The notes under the pieces: generated by a model
What the model was told of the DNA's origin: nothing
Seen by the model: the letters and a program-made list of their open reading frames with translations, nothing else
Database searches by the model: none
Position numbers and translations under genes: made by a program
Shown here: positions 1 through 9,500 of the stretch, in pieces
How positions within the stretch are numbered: the stretch's first letter is position 1
How the letters are laid out: the number at the start of each line of letters is the position of its first letter
Source of the DNA: UBA4416 sp036676295
GTDB taxonomy: Bacteria; Bacteroidota; Bacteroidia; B-17B0; Aurantibacillaceae
DNA length: 64,000 bases
Assembly (NCBI GenBank): GCA_036676295.1
Contig: JAKFDE010000064.1
Span: 62,001-126,000 of the forward strand
Reading direction: 5' to 3'

Positions 1-457
1 CTTTTAGTTTTTGTGCTTTAAAATAATAATCTAATGATTTGCTGTATTCCTTTTGACTTAAAAAAACTAAACCAATATTAGCCAGTGCTCTTGACATAAA
101 ATAATGATCTTTCATTTCCTCGGCCAGTTTTAATGCCTTAAAATGATGTTGAAGCGAAATAGGAAAATTATCCTGATACCAATATACAACACCACTATTG
201 GTTTCGGTATGAAAAGCACCTTTTTTAAAATCAACTCTTTGTTCCAGCTTTATTGCTAATTGTAAAAGTGAATCTGCTTTTAAATAGTCTCCAAGTACGA
301 TATATTCTCTGGAAAGTTGATTTAATATATTTATTCTGGATGTATCATGTTTAGCCGCCTTTAAATCAATGATCAATTGTTCTTTACTTGGAGACTGGCT
401 AAAACAAATACTTCGAACAACTAAAAAACATAGTATATAAATTAATTTAACCTTCAT
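1..457 (-). CDS. TPR-repeat secreted or sensor protein, N-terminal part
   Basis: Minus-strand reading frame open from an ATG at 455-457 to the window edge, about 152 residues, so the C-terminus is missing. Residues 1-20 form a signal peptide ending in a Cys-Phe-Ser-Gln-like cleavage region. The rest is helical with TPR-like phrases such as AFHTETNSG, ALANIGLVFLSQKEYSKSLDYY. In Bacteroidota such N-termini usually precede a membrane helix and a histidine kinase, SpoIIE phosphatase or LuxR-type output domain, but the output domain here lies outside the window. It resembles the TPR half of the phosphatase gene at 3760-5817, so the two may be related. Frame and start are clear; the final function is not. 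Confidence 0.75.
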   Translation of the reverse strand, partial: MKVKLIYILCFLVVRSICFSQSPSKEQLIIDLKAAKHDTSRINILNQLSREYIVLGDYLKADSLLQLAIKLEQRVDFKKGAFHTETNSGVVYWYQDNFPISLQHHFKALKLAEEMKDHYFMSRALANIGLVFLSQKEYSKSLDYYFKAQKLK

Positions 458-507
458 AAGATTTAAAGATAGTAAAATCGTCTAAAACCAGTCTAAATTA
501 TATGACG

Positions 508-515
508 TATATTTG
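508..515 (+). promoter_or_regulatory. Bacteroidota -7 promoter box (TATATTTG)
   Basis: Exact TAnnTTTG match 32 bases before the helicase ATG. No TTG-type -33 element is obvious at the usual distance. Confidence 0.5.
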
Positions 516-547
516 AGGCTTGTAAAAAACACTAAAACACTACATTC

Positions 548-1690
548 ATGTCATTTTCCAACTTAGGTTTATCAGCCCCTTTATTAAAAGCATTAGCCGA
601 TCAAAAATACACACAGGCTTACCCTATTCAGTTAGAGGCTATACCGGCAATATTAAAAGGGAATGATATTTTAGGAATCGCACAAACCGGTTCTGGAAAA
701 ACTGCCAGTTTTGTTTTACCTATTTTAGAGCAATTTGGCGGTGAAGCACAATCTAAAAACAGACATGTAAAAGTATTAGTTTTAGTACCAACCCGAGAAT
801 TAGCCATTCAGGTAAACGATGTATTTAAAAGCTTAGGAGTAAACTTACCATACAAAATAAAATCCTTAGCCGTATACGGAGGTGTTTCTATTAACCCTCA
901 AATGATCGAATTGCAAGGAACCGAAATTTTAGTAGCAACACCCGGACGATTAATAGAATTGGTTTCTTCCAATGCCGTTTCCTTATCAGCCATTAAAACA
1001 TTGGTATTGGACGAAGCTGATAAAATGCTGAATCTTGGTTTTGAAGAAGAGATGAAACACATCATTGGCTTGTTACCGAAACGTCGCCAAAACCTTTTGT
1101 TTTCGGCTACCTTAAGTGATGATGTGAACAACGTAAATAAAATTATGTTGAAAGAACCAATCGTCATAAAGGTTGAAGAGGAAACTAAAAATCTGGATCT
1201 TATTAAACAATTTGCCTATTTAATTGCTGAAGAAAAGAAAGGTCCTTTATTACGATATATCATCAAACACCACAAAATGAAACAAGTTTTAGTGTTTGCC
1301 TCTTCTGTTCATAGAGCCGATGCAATTGTGGTGAAATTAAATGCCAATGGCATTGATGCGTATGCGATGCATAGTAAGAAAAGTCAGGAAGCCAGAACCG
1401 AAGCCTTAAGCTTATTTAAATCAGGCAAAATAAAAGTGTTAGTGGCTACTGATCTAATAGCACGTGGTATTGATATTAAATTTTTACCCTATGTGATCAA
1501 TTACGAATTACCTCGCTCACCAAAAGATTATGTGCATCGTATTGGCAGAACAGGCCGTGCAGAATCATCAGGAGAAGCCATCTCTTTAGTTTGTCCTGAC
1601 GAAGAGCACCATTTTAAAGTCATTCAAAAAAAGATGGGCAAACGAGTAACCATGATCGATGGCAACAGTATAGATGTAAAAGGGTTTTAA
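548..1690 (+). CDS. DEAD-box RNA helicase, RhlE-like
   Basis: ATP-dependent RNA helicase that probably remodels structured RNA in ribosome assembly or RNA decay. Seen motifs in order: Q motif near residues 21-32, Walker A AQTGSGKT 45-52, PTRELA 81-86, TPGR 131-134, DEAD 155-158, SAT 186-188, ARGID near 307, and HRIGRTGR 330-337. Both RecA lobes are complete at 380 residues, but the long basic C-terminal tail common in RhlE proteins is absent, so it is a minimal-core helicase. The start ATG follows a good -7 box. It converges on the histidine kinase gene, and the two stop regions overlap by four bases. The exact subfamily (RhlE versus another DEAD protein) is inferred. Confidence 0.93.
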   Translation: MSFSNLGLSAPLLKALADQKYTQAYPIQLEAIPAILKGNDILGIAQTGSGKTASFVLPILEQFGGEAQSKNRHVKVLVLVPTRELAIQVNDVFKSLGVNLPYKIKSLAVYGGVSINPQMIELQGTEILVATPGRLIELVSSNAVSLSAIKTLVLDEADKMLNLGFEEEMKHIIGLLPKRRQNLLFSATLSDDVNNVNKIMLKEPIVIKVEEETKNLDLIKQFAYLIAEEKKGPLLRYIIKHHKMKQVLVFASSVHRADAIVVKLNANGIDAYAMHSKKSQEARTEALSLFKSGKIKVLVATDLIARGIDIKFLPYVINYELPRSPKDYVHRIGRTGRAESSGEAISLVCPDEEHHFKVIQKKMGKRVTMIDGNSIDVKGF

Positions 1691-2934
1691 TTAATTTTAT
1701 TTTTACTACCGGAAACGATTGGAATTATTATTGTAAAATGACTTCCGTTGTTATTGGAATATTCCATTTTTCCATCAATTTGTTCTACTAAAGATTTAAC
1801 AATTTCCATCCCCATGGTATTAGAACCAAGCGTTTTTTCATCTATACCAACTCCATTATCATTTACCCAGAATTTATAAAATTTATTCTCGTTGTTCTCT
1901 AAACCAATTGTAATTTGACCTTTCTCCATATTTTTAAAGGCATGTTTAATAGAATTTGTAATAAGTTCATTAAAGATCAGCGCTAAAGAAGTAGCTGTTT
2001 CAATATCAATTTCTACAGCTTCAACTTGCTGATCAATTACAATTATTGTTTCTGATCGATAACTTTTAACAATATTGACACAAAATTTATCTACATACTG
2101 AACAAAATCTATTTTAGCAAAAGACTTGTTTTGATATAATAGATTATGAATTAAAGCCATGGCATAAATTCGATTTTTTGTTTCTTCAAAAATATCTTTG
2201 TCTTTTTCATCCTTTAAGCTACCTATTTGCATATTTATTAATGCAGAAATAATGGCTAAGTTATTCTTAACCCGATGATGCACTTCTGAAAGTAAAACAC
2301 CTCTTTCGTTCAAACTTTTTCTTAATAAGTCTTCGCTCTTGTTTCTAAGATCAACCTCTTCTTCCAATACTTGCTGATGTTTGATCAGGTTTATAATGTA
2401 TTTATCATTATTATTTGCAAAATAGGTAATCAATCCAAAGCATAAAACGAATGCCGAACAAAAATTAAAAGAGTAAATAAATTTAATAGAAGAGGGCGAT
2501 AATTTTTCTGAAATTGTAAAAGGTGTTTTTTGTATAAAATAGATCAATAGAAAAGTAATAAGGTATAATAGTAAAAAAGAGAAAATGTATTTTTTTTCAT
2601 TAAAATCAAATAACAAGTAAATTAAAAGTGGTGATAAAAAGAGATAAAGGTAGATTCCGCTTTCGTAGCCCAGATAAAACGAAAAGAAGAGTACGCCTAT
2701 GTTAGTTGTTAATATGATTGCCGTACGAGAAAATTTAAAATATTTTTTTTTATTGAGATAAACAAAAAACAAAAACAATAGAGCAACAAGAGTATTAGCA
2801 ATTACCAACACATGAATTTGTAAATAAAGAAAAATAAATATGGAAGGCACGGTAGATATTGCAATCAATTTACAAAATCGATTGATCGTGTTTTCACGAG
2901 CTTCTTCACTTTGAATATGGATTGCTTCTTTCAG
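1687..2934 (-). CDS. Membrane sensor histidine kinase, HisKA_2 type, non-ATG start
   Basis: Hydrophobic N-terminal half with about five or six membrane segments, then a short coiled coil and a kinase core. Numbering from the TTG at 2868: the H-box EVHHRVKNNL is at 196-205 with phospho-acceptor His197 or His198, the N-box is NELITNSIKHAF, the G1 box is DNGVGID, and a G2-like TMGMEIVKSL follows. This is the HisKA_2/HATPase group, which often signals to PAS- or LytTR-linked pathways. No periplasmic sensor domain is visible. No ATG exists in frame. The frame stays open for 24 codons upstream of TTG 2868 and encodes a plausible amphipathic N-terminus (KEAIHIQSEEAREN), so CTG at 2932-2934 is the proposed start; TTG 2868 is the alternative. 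No partner response regulator lies next to it. Confidence 0.85.
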   Translation of the reverse strand: MKEAIHIQSEEARENTINRFCKLIAISTVPSIFIFLYLQIHVLVIANTLVALLFLFFVYLNKKKYFKFSRTAIILTTNIGVLFFSFYLGYESGIYLYLFLSPLLIYLLFDFNEKKYIFSFLLLYLITFLLIYFIQKTPFTISEKLSPSSIKFIYSFNFCSAFVLCFGLITYFANNNDKYIINLIKHQQVLEEEVDLRNKSEDLLRKSLNERGVLLSEVHHRVKNNLAIISALINMQIGSLKDEKDKDIFEETKNRIYAMALIHNLLYQNKSFAKIDFVQYVDKFCVNIVKSYRSETIIVIDQQVEAVEIDIETATSLALIFNELITNSIKHAFKNMEKGQITIGLENNENKFYKFWVNDNGVGIDEKTLGSNTMGMEIVKSLVEQIDGKMEYSNNNGSHFTIIIPIVSGSKNKIN

Positions 2935-3048
2935 AAAAAATTATTTAATATTAGGTTAGACGTAATAGAGAAACACAAGTTAGAAAAAAAATGTTTATGA
3001 TACTAACAAACCATCTGAAAACAGAAATAGAAATAAATTTTTAACATT

Positions 3049-3738
3049 TTAACTCAATGAAAATTGAACAGCTGCAGTTGAGTGAATTAATGTCGTGTCA
3101 AATATTGGAACTGTAACATCCTGTTGCTGGATCAACATTGGGATTTCCGTACAGCCAAGTATAATTCCTTCTGCGCCATTATCTATTAGTTTTTTGATGA
3201 TTGTTATATAACGTTCTTTTGTATTTTGATTTACAATTCCTTTTCCCAACTCCTCAAAAATAGTAGCGTGAATAAATTCTCTGTCTTCCGTTTCCGGAAT
3301 AAGTGTTGCAATACCTTGTTCTGTTAATTTAGATTTAAAAAAATCAAGTTCCATCGTAAATTTAGTACCAAGCAAACCTACTTTAGATAAGTGACTCTTT
3401 TTAATTTCTTTAGCGGTTTCAGTTGCAATATGAATAACCGGGAGCTTAACTTTTTCTTCGATCCTGTCTGCTACAAAATGCATTGTATTGGCACATAACA
3501 CAATCGCCTCTGCTCCGCTTTGTTTTAAATGTTCACAAGCATCCGAAAGCATTTCAAATGTTTTTTCCCAATCATTATTATCATTATTCTTTTTTATATC
3601 TGCATAATTAAAAGAGTGGATAATACATTTAGAAAAATTAAGCCCACCCAGTTTTTTATTGATGCCTTCATTAATAAATCTATAATAGTCGGCTGTAGAT
3701 ACCCAACTAATTCCTCCGATAAGGCCAAGTGTTTTCAT
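3049..3738 (-). CDS. Aspartate/glutamate racemase family protein
   Basis: Cofactor-independent amino-acid racemase of the Asp/Glu family (RacX/YgeA/aspartate racemase branch), 229 residues, the usual length. The opening LGLIGGISW is the family's N-terminal strand and loop. The two catalytic cysteines are visible as Cys82 in LCANTMH and Cys196 in GCTE, one in each half of the pseudo-symmetric fold. It lies upstream of the phosphatase in the same orientation only in the sense of sharing the strand; its own stop is followed by 180 bases before the kinase. The substrate cannot be read from sequence: Asp, Glu or another amino acid for wall synthesis or biofilm control are all possible. Confidence 0.9.
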   Translation of the reverse strand: MKTLGLIGGISWVSTADYYRFINEGINKKLGGLNFSKCIIHSFNYADIKKNNDNNDWEKTFEMLSDACEHLKQSGAEAIVLCANTMHFVADRIEEKVKLPVIHIATETAKEIKKSHLSKVGLLGTKFTMELDFFKSKLTEQGIATLIPETEDREFIHATIFEELGKGIVNQNTKERYITIIKKLIDNGAEGIILGCTEIPMLIQQQDVTVPIFDTTLIHSTAAVQFSLS

Positions 3739-3759
3739 TAATTTGTAATAAATTTGATA

Positions 3760-5817
3760 TTATATTCTGATTCCGATCACTAAAACATCATCTATTTGTT
3801 CCAGATCACCTTTCCAGTCATTCAGGATTTTAGTTAAGATTATCCCTTGTTCTTTCATTGTTTGATCCTGAATGGATAAAATATGTTTTTGAAAAGGTTT
3901 ATACATGAATTTTTTTCCTTTCGGGCCGCCAAACTGATCAGCAAAACCATCGGTAAAAATATACAATGAATCGCCCGAAAATAATTCTATTTCATGGTTA
4001 TTGAATTTATTAAGTTCCTCGCCAACAAAAACACCTATAGGAAACTTATCTCCTTTTATTTCCTCAATCACAGCTTGTTGATTTGCCCGAACGATCCATA
4101 AAGGATTATTGGCACCTGAAAACTGAAGTGTAAATGAACCTGAATTATTTTTTTGAAGCGAACAAAGTGCAATATCCATTCCATCTTTCACCGTAGACTC
4201 TTCCAATGTTTGACGAAGCGTATCATTTAGACCCACATTTAATTCATCTAATATATCTGAAGGTTTTATTTTATCATGTTCATTTACAGCTTGTTTTAAT
4301 AAGTTATGTCCGACAATACTCATAAAAGCCCCTGGCACACCATGTCCTGTACAATCAACAGCAGCAAACAATAATTGTTTTACATTATTTGTTTTAATTT
4401 CCTCTATCCAATAAAAATCGCCACTTACAATATCTTTTGGCTGATATAAAACAAAAGCATTGTCTTTAAATATATTTTGAAAAGCATCCGTAGGAAGTAT
4501 TGCCTCTTGTAACCGTTTAGCATACCGGATACTATCTTTCATATCCTTGTGCTGATTTTCAATAATATTATAGGCGGTTTCAATTTTCTCGTTTTTAACT
4601 GCTAACTCATTGTTGGCTTTTCTTTTTTGGGCATAACCACGAATCGCAACTAATGCTAATAACAAAACTAAGAATCCACCAATTGTAACAGAACCAGTGA
4701 TAAAACGTTGTTGTATTAGCTCGTCTTCTTTAATTTTTTTGTCTTTGGTAAGTATGTCTATTTCCTTTGCTTTTTTCTCAGTATCAAAGCGTGTTTGCAT
4801 TTCTGCAATTTGCTTACTGCTTTCAGTGTTATAAATTGAATCGTTCATTTGCTGATACAATTCATTAACAGCAAGGGCTTCTTTAAAATTGCCCATCTTT
4901 TTATTTGTTATATAGATCCCTTTGTATGAAGCAAGTATTCTGTCATTTGCTCCAATTTGCTTAGCGTGTTCAAGTGCTCTCTTATAATATGCCAATGCTT
5001 TACTGTTATCTCCAAGCGTTTCATAAAAATTACCAATATTATTTAATGCTAATGCCATTCCATAAACATTGCCTACTTCAGCATAAGTATCATAAGCCTT
5101 GTTAATATAGACCATTGCTTTTTCAGGCTCATTTGTTTTTTGGTAACTATCAGCTATATTATTTAAACAGGTTGCTACAGCTTCTTTTACATCAAGCTCT
5201 TCAAATAGTTTCATTGACTTAAATGTATATTCCAAAGATTGCTTGTAATCTTGTTTATCACTAAAAACAGTTCCAATAGCGATTAAAGAAGCTGCCATTC
5301 CTCCTTTGTTATTGATCTCTTTTGAAATCTCATATGCTCTTATGAAATATTTATATGCTTCATCAGGTTGCTTCAGATCAAGAAATACATTTCCTATAGC
5401 ACCCGAAGAAGATAATATCCCTTTTTTATTGCCAATTGATTCCTGAATTTTCAATGATCTCATATAAAAAGAGATAGCTGTTTTATATTCAGCTAAATTA
5501 TAATGACCATTACCTATATTATGAAGCGCTAGTGCCGCAAATCTTTGAGACTTTGTGGTTTCTGCTAATTTCAATGCTTCGCCGGCATAACCAATTGATT
5601 TAGATGGATCAATATCAACGATTTCTTCAGCTAATCTATTCAACGTTTTTATTTTAACGCTATCAACTGTTATTGTTGGTAAGATCGTTTGAAGAGAATC
5701 TATATCACGTTGATTTTGTGCAGATGCTTTATCACATAAACAGAAAATAACACAAATGATAAGATTACCCTTTAATACGCCAATATGGTTTTTTAAAAAT
5801 CTCATACATTGAGTCAT
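3760..5817 (-). CDS. TPR-repeat membrane protein with SpoIIE-type PP2C phosphatase domain
   Basis: A 685-residue signalling phosphatase. Order: signal peptide or N-terminal anchor (residues 1-34, ending ASAQ), at least six TPR repeats to about residue 330, a charged linker, one membrane helix near 375-400 (TIGGFLVLLLALVAIR), a coiled coil (NEKIETAYNIIENQHKDM), then a SpoIIE/PP2C domain to the C-terminus. Metal-binding acidic motifs appear as SGDFYWIEE, DCTGHGVPGAFMS and IFTDGFADQFGG. The TPRs would be outside the inner membrane and the phosphatase in the cytoplasm, acting on anti-sigma-antagonist or similar phosphoproteins. Two ATGs (M1, M5) are possible starts. No cognate partner is adjacent. 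This architecture is common in Bacteroidota; targets are generally unknown. Confidence 0.9.
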   Translation of the reverse strand: MTQCMRFLKNHIGVLKGNLIICVIFCLCDKASAQNQRDIDSLQTILPTITVDSVKIKTLNRLAEEIVDIDPSKSIGYAGEALKLAETTKSQRFAALALHNIGNGHYNLAEYKTAISFYMRSLKIQESIGNKKGILSSSGAIGNVFLDLKQPDEAYKYFIRAYEISKEINNKGGMAASLIAIGTVFSDKQDYKQSLEYTFKSMKLFEELDVKEAVATCLNNIADSYQKTNEPEKAMVYINKAYDTYAEVGNVYGMALALNNIGNFYETLGDNSKALAYYKRALEHAKQIGANDRILASYKGIYITNKKMGNFKEALAVNELYQQMNDSIYNTESSKQIAEMQTRFDTEKKAKEIDILTKDKKIKEDELIQQRFITGSVTIGGFLVLLLALVAIRGYAQKRKANNELAVKNEKIETAYNIIENQHKDMKDSIRYAKRLQEAILPTDAFQNIFKDNAFVLYQPKDIVSGDFYWIEEIKTNNVKQLLFAAVDCTGHGVPGAFMSIVGHNLLKQAVNEHDKIKPSDILDELNVGLNDTLRQTLEESTVKDGMDIALCSLQKNNSGSFTLQFSGANNPLWIVRANQQAVIEEIKGDKFPIGVFVGEELNKFNNHEIELFSGDSLYIFTDGFADQFGGPKGKKFMYKPFQKHILSIQDQTMKEQGIILTKILNDWKGDLEQIDDVLVIGIRI

Positions 5818-5848
5818 GGAATTGAAAAGTGTATTTTTAGTTTATACT

Positions 5849-5856
5849 CAAATATA
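5849..5856 (-). promoter_or_regulatory. -7 promoter box (TATATTTG) for the TPR-SpoIIE gene
   Basis: CAAATATA on the plus strand reads TATATTTG on the minus strand, 32 bases before the gene's ATG. Confidence 0.5.
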
Positions 5857-5925
5857 ACAATAAATCAATATTTTGACTTTCTTTAACTCCAAGTTTTAAT
5901 GTAATACCATAAATTGTTTTTAAAT

Positions 5926-5956
5926 AAAAAAGTCCCACCAATGGCGGGACTTTTTT
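5926..5956 (-). terminator. Rho-independent terminator of tmRNA
   Basis: GTCCCGCC/GGTGGGAC stem (5932-5950) with a three-base ATT loop, followed by six T on the minus strand. One pair is G-T when read on the minus strand but A-C on the plus strand, so it is best formed in the minus-strand transcript just past the tmRNA 3' end. Confidence 0.85.
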
Positions 5957-5964
5957 ATTTATAG

Positions 5965-6330
5965 TGGATCCGGAGAGATTCGAACTCTCGTCCAAACAAG
6001 GAATTAGTGAGCTTTCTACAAAGTTTAGAACACACTTGGTTGTCGGCTCAAGTCAGGCGTATGTTCATACCAAACTTAAACTTAGATGCTAATATTGCAG
6101 TAGATAACATCATCACTACTACAAGGTGCTAATTTATGATGCAAAGTTCTCGTCGCTAAGCAACGACGCTACGAGGTTTGCAAAGGTTGCTAAATCTTAG
6201 ATTAAGCAGCCATAGCGTAAGAATTCTCTTCGCCAAATAAAAGTTTGAAGGTTGATTTTAAAGTGCCATAACTACAACGCACTACCTGCTTACTCATCAA
6301 TCGCGCTCGCTGTCAAAACCGGTCGGACCC
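5965..6330 (-). ncRNA. ssrA: Transfer-messenger RNA (tmRNA)
   Basis: Rescues stalled ribosomes by acting first as alanyl-tRNA, then as mRNA for a degradation tag. The ends pair into a 7-bp acceptor stem: GGGTCCG at 6324-6330 with CGGATCC at 5966-5972, followed by discriminator A at 5965. The T arm GAGAG-TTCGAAT-CTCTC sits directly before the 3' acceptor strand, and the 5' part has the conserved CCGGTTTTGACAGC segment. The internal tag frame gives GEENSYAMAA-stop. The CCA end is not encoded (CTA follows the discriminator), so it must be added by tRNA nucleotidyltransferase. Length is 366 bases plus CCA, one-piece form. A hairpin terminator lies directly downstream and a -7 box 21 bases upstream. 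Confidence 0.95.
6202..6234 (-). other. tmRNA tag-peptide reading frame
   Basis: Resume codon GGC at 6232-6234, then codons for GEENSYAMAA and stop TAA at 6202-6204. With the alanine carried by the tRNA-like part, the tag is A-GEENSYAMAA, ending in the Ala-Ala expected for ClpXP-type degradation. Most tags end in ALAA, so Met in place of Leu is a minor variant. Confidence 0.85.
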
Positions 6331-6350
6331 AATATATTAAAGAACTATTG

Positions 6351-6358
6351 CAAAGATA
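6351..6358 (-). promoter_or_regulatory. -7 promoter box (TATCTTTG) for ssrA
   Basis: CAAAGATA on the plus strand, 21 bases upstream of the mature tmRNA 5' end, leaving room for a short leader removed by RNase P. Confidence 0.6.
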
Positions 6359-6511
6359 CACACATTTTTATGTTTTTGTACTTATAAATTTTAACACATG
6401 ATATAATACCTTGTTTTTCATGACGAATATCATATTGCATCTTGAGGCAAGTCAGAAATTAACAAAATTTTTGATTACAATTTTGTAGCAGAATAAAAAA
6501 CCGATTACAGT

Positions 6512-9500
6512 ATGTTACAAAAGCTAAAAAAAATCAAAAAAACATTACCAGTCACCATACTGGTATTATTGCTTACTCTATTAAGCAATAAAAAGGTACA
6601 AGCGCAAAGTCCTTGTATGGCAACGGTGCCTTCCTACACCATTAACCTTACAGGAAATCCCGCAGGTATTTGGTCGTCTCCGAACGTTTCTCGAAACGAT
6701 CAATGTTGTACAGCTGTATCGCCAGATCAATGCATCTATTTTAATTTAACGCTTGACCCCAATACGGCAGGCATTCAAATTGATATGATAGGTGCCGATC
6801 CTGCAGGTTCATTATTTTACGATATCAATTGTACAGGAAATTATCCAGGAGGTCAAATCAAATGTATTTCCGGAGTTGGTCCTCATCAAATTACATTTTG
6901 TAAACCAGGTGGAAATAAAAACGTGTATAAAATCACGTCTATCTCAAAACCTTTGTTTCCAAATGATGATACCACACGTATTGGTTGTAAGAAAAAACTA
7001 GTAACTCTGGGCATCGTCAACAACACGGTTACCTGGCAATCTATTTTTCCAGGAACACCTGGACAATACAATAGTTATTTAGATTCTATTAATGTAGCAA
7101 GTCCTACTTATAGTCCTGGAGTTGGAGCACCAGCCTATGTAGATTATAAAGTATGTGGATTCCCACAAGCATCTGGTTGTGGTTTTAGTTTAACTGTTTG
7201 CGATACAGTTCGTGTTTATAATTATCCTTCATTAACAGCTACTGTAACTCCAAACCCTGCTACATTTTGTAATGTTGGTCCGGGAAGCGGTGTTACATTA
7301 ACAGGTGTTGCCGGAGGAGGTTTACCAACTTATTCATACACATGGTTAAATAGTTCTAATACTGTATTAGGTACAGGAGCAGCATATACAGCTACCGCAC
7401 AAGGTGCTTATAAATTAGAAGTTAAAGATAGATTATACAATACCTCTACTTGTCCTTCTACAATTGTTTCACCAATATCTGTTTCGGTGGGAGTTGTTCC
7501 AACGGTGGATGCTGGACCAAGTCAAAAAGTGTGTGCATCTACTCCTTTAACTGCTTTATCCGGCACGGTACAAAATGCTAGTAGTGGAATTTGGAGCGGT
7601 GGTTCAGGAACTTATAATCCCGGTAATACCTATTTAAATACCAACTACTCTCCATCATCAACAGAAATTGCTGCCGGATTTGTAAAATTATATTTAACAA
7701 GCTCTGGTGCCGGCGGAGGCTGCGTTAATAAAAAAGATTCAACCATTATTTATTTTTCTTCAACACCAAGTGTTTCTATTAGTTCAGGATCATTAGCATG
7801 TAATAATAGTACAACAACTATTCAAGCTACTGTATCTGGCGGTACAGGCCCTTATAACTATTTATGGAATACAGGAGTTAAAAATAGTTCAACAACAGGA
7901 GGTCAAGGATATTACTCTGTGATTGTTTATGACTCTTTAAATTGTGTTTCAGCAAATACGAGTTCTACTATTGTAGCTCCAACCGCTTTAAGTTTAAATT
8001 TCAATTCAACTAATGTAGTACCGGATGGCAGCAGCACTGGTACAGCTTCTGTTACTGTAAATGGTGGAACTCCGGCTTATACAGTAACATGGACTCCGGG
8101 CGGATTAAATACATTCTCTCTTTCGGGTTTACCCTATGGCATTTACTCGGCAGTAGTAACTGATGCTAATGGCTGTCAGATTTCTGGTAGCACAGTAGTT
8201 GGAAACTCTTTATGCTCAGGATTAACAGCCTTGGCAACGGCAACAAACATCAATTGTTTTGGTGAATCAACAGGTGCAGCAAGTGTTACCGTTTCTGGAG
8301 GAGCCCTGGCATATACTTATACATGGAATTCTGTTCCGGCTCAAAACACTGCTACTGCCAATAATTTAAAAGCAGGCGTTTATACGGTTTTAGTTACTGA
8401 TTTTAATGGTTGTGTTCAAACAGCAAATGTGACAGTAAGCGAACCAACTTTATTAACCAATGTGATGACTCATACAGATGTAACTGTAATTAATGGCAAT
8501 AATGGTTCGGCGGGAGCTAACCCATTTGGTGGTTCAACACCATATACGTATTTATGGAACACATCAGCAACAACTTCTTCAATTACTAATTTATTTGCGG
8601 GAACATACACGGTGAATATTACAGACAACAAGGGTTGTGTGAAAACTGATAGCGTAAAAATCACTCAGCCTCCATGCAATGGATTAACCTTAAATGTGTT
8701 CACAAGTAACGCCTTATGTTATGGAAGTAAAGGTTCTGCCTTTGCTATTGTTACTGGAGCAAAAGGAACTTATACAGTAACTTGGAGTGACGGTACTATC
8801 GGACAATCTGTAACCGGTTTAGTAGCGGGTAATTATTCTGTAAGCGTTTCAGATACTGCTAATTGTACTGAGTTTTTTAATTTCACTATTACAGAACCTA
8901 GCCAATTAACGTTAGGTATTTCACACACCGACGTGAGTTGTAATGGTTCTCCAAACGGAACTATTGATTTAAATATATCCGGTGGTACATTCCCTTATAC
9001 CTTTAACTGGAATTCAGGAATGTCAACTGCTGAAGATTTAACGAACTTAAAACCTGATACCTACTCTGTACAAGTAATTGATGCTAATGGATGTTCATCA
9101 ATTGCATCCGAACAAATTACAGAACCACCTGTATTAGCTGTAACAGCTACTACACAAAATGTAACATGTATATATGGAACTGATGGCTCTATTGCTTTAA
9201 ATGTAACAGGAGGAACAATTCCTTATACTTACACTTGGTCAACAGGAGCAACCACTCAGAGCATTACTAATTTACCGGCAGGTGGGTATACCGTATCTGT
9301 TAGAGATGCAAACTTCTGTCAAATAGCAACACCTTTAATTATTGGTATTGGCCAACCCGATTCTTTAAAAGTAGATTCTTTTATTGTTGCTTGTTCTATT
9401 CCGGGTTCTAACCAAACTCAGGTAACAGTTGTTCCAACTGGTGGCTACTCAGGAGTTTTTCAAGTATCTTATAATAATGGTACTACGTTCGAAACAGCAG

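Noticed and set aside
898..1167. Minus-strand open frame inside the helicase gene
   Set aside because: It mirrors a fully motif-supported helicase in another frame, has no start context and no recognisable protein pattern.
3529..3741. Plus-strand frame opposite the racemase start
   Set aside because: Low-complexity Ile/Phe-rich shadow of the racemase; the racemase has both catalytic cysteines.
5965..6330. Region read as an ordinary tRNA or protein gene
   Set aside because: The 7-bp end pairing, T arm, tag frame and terminator together identify tmRNA.
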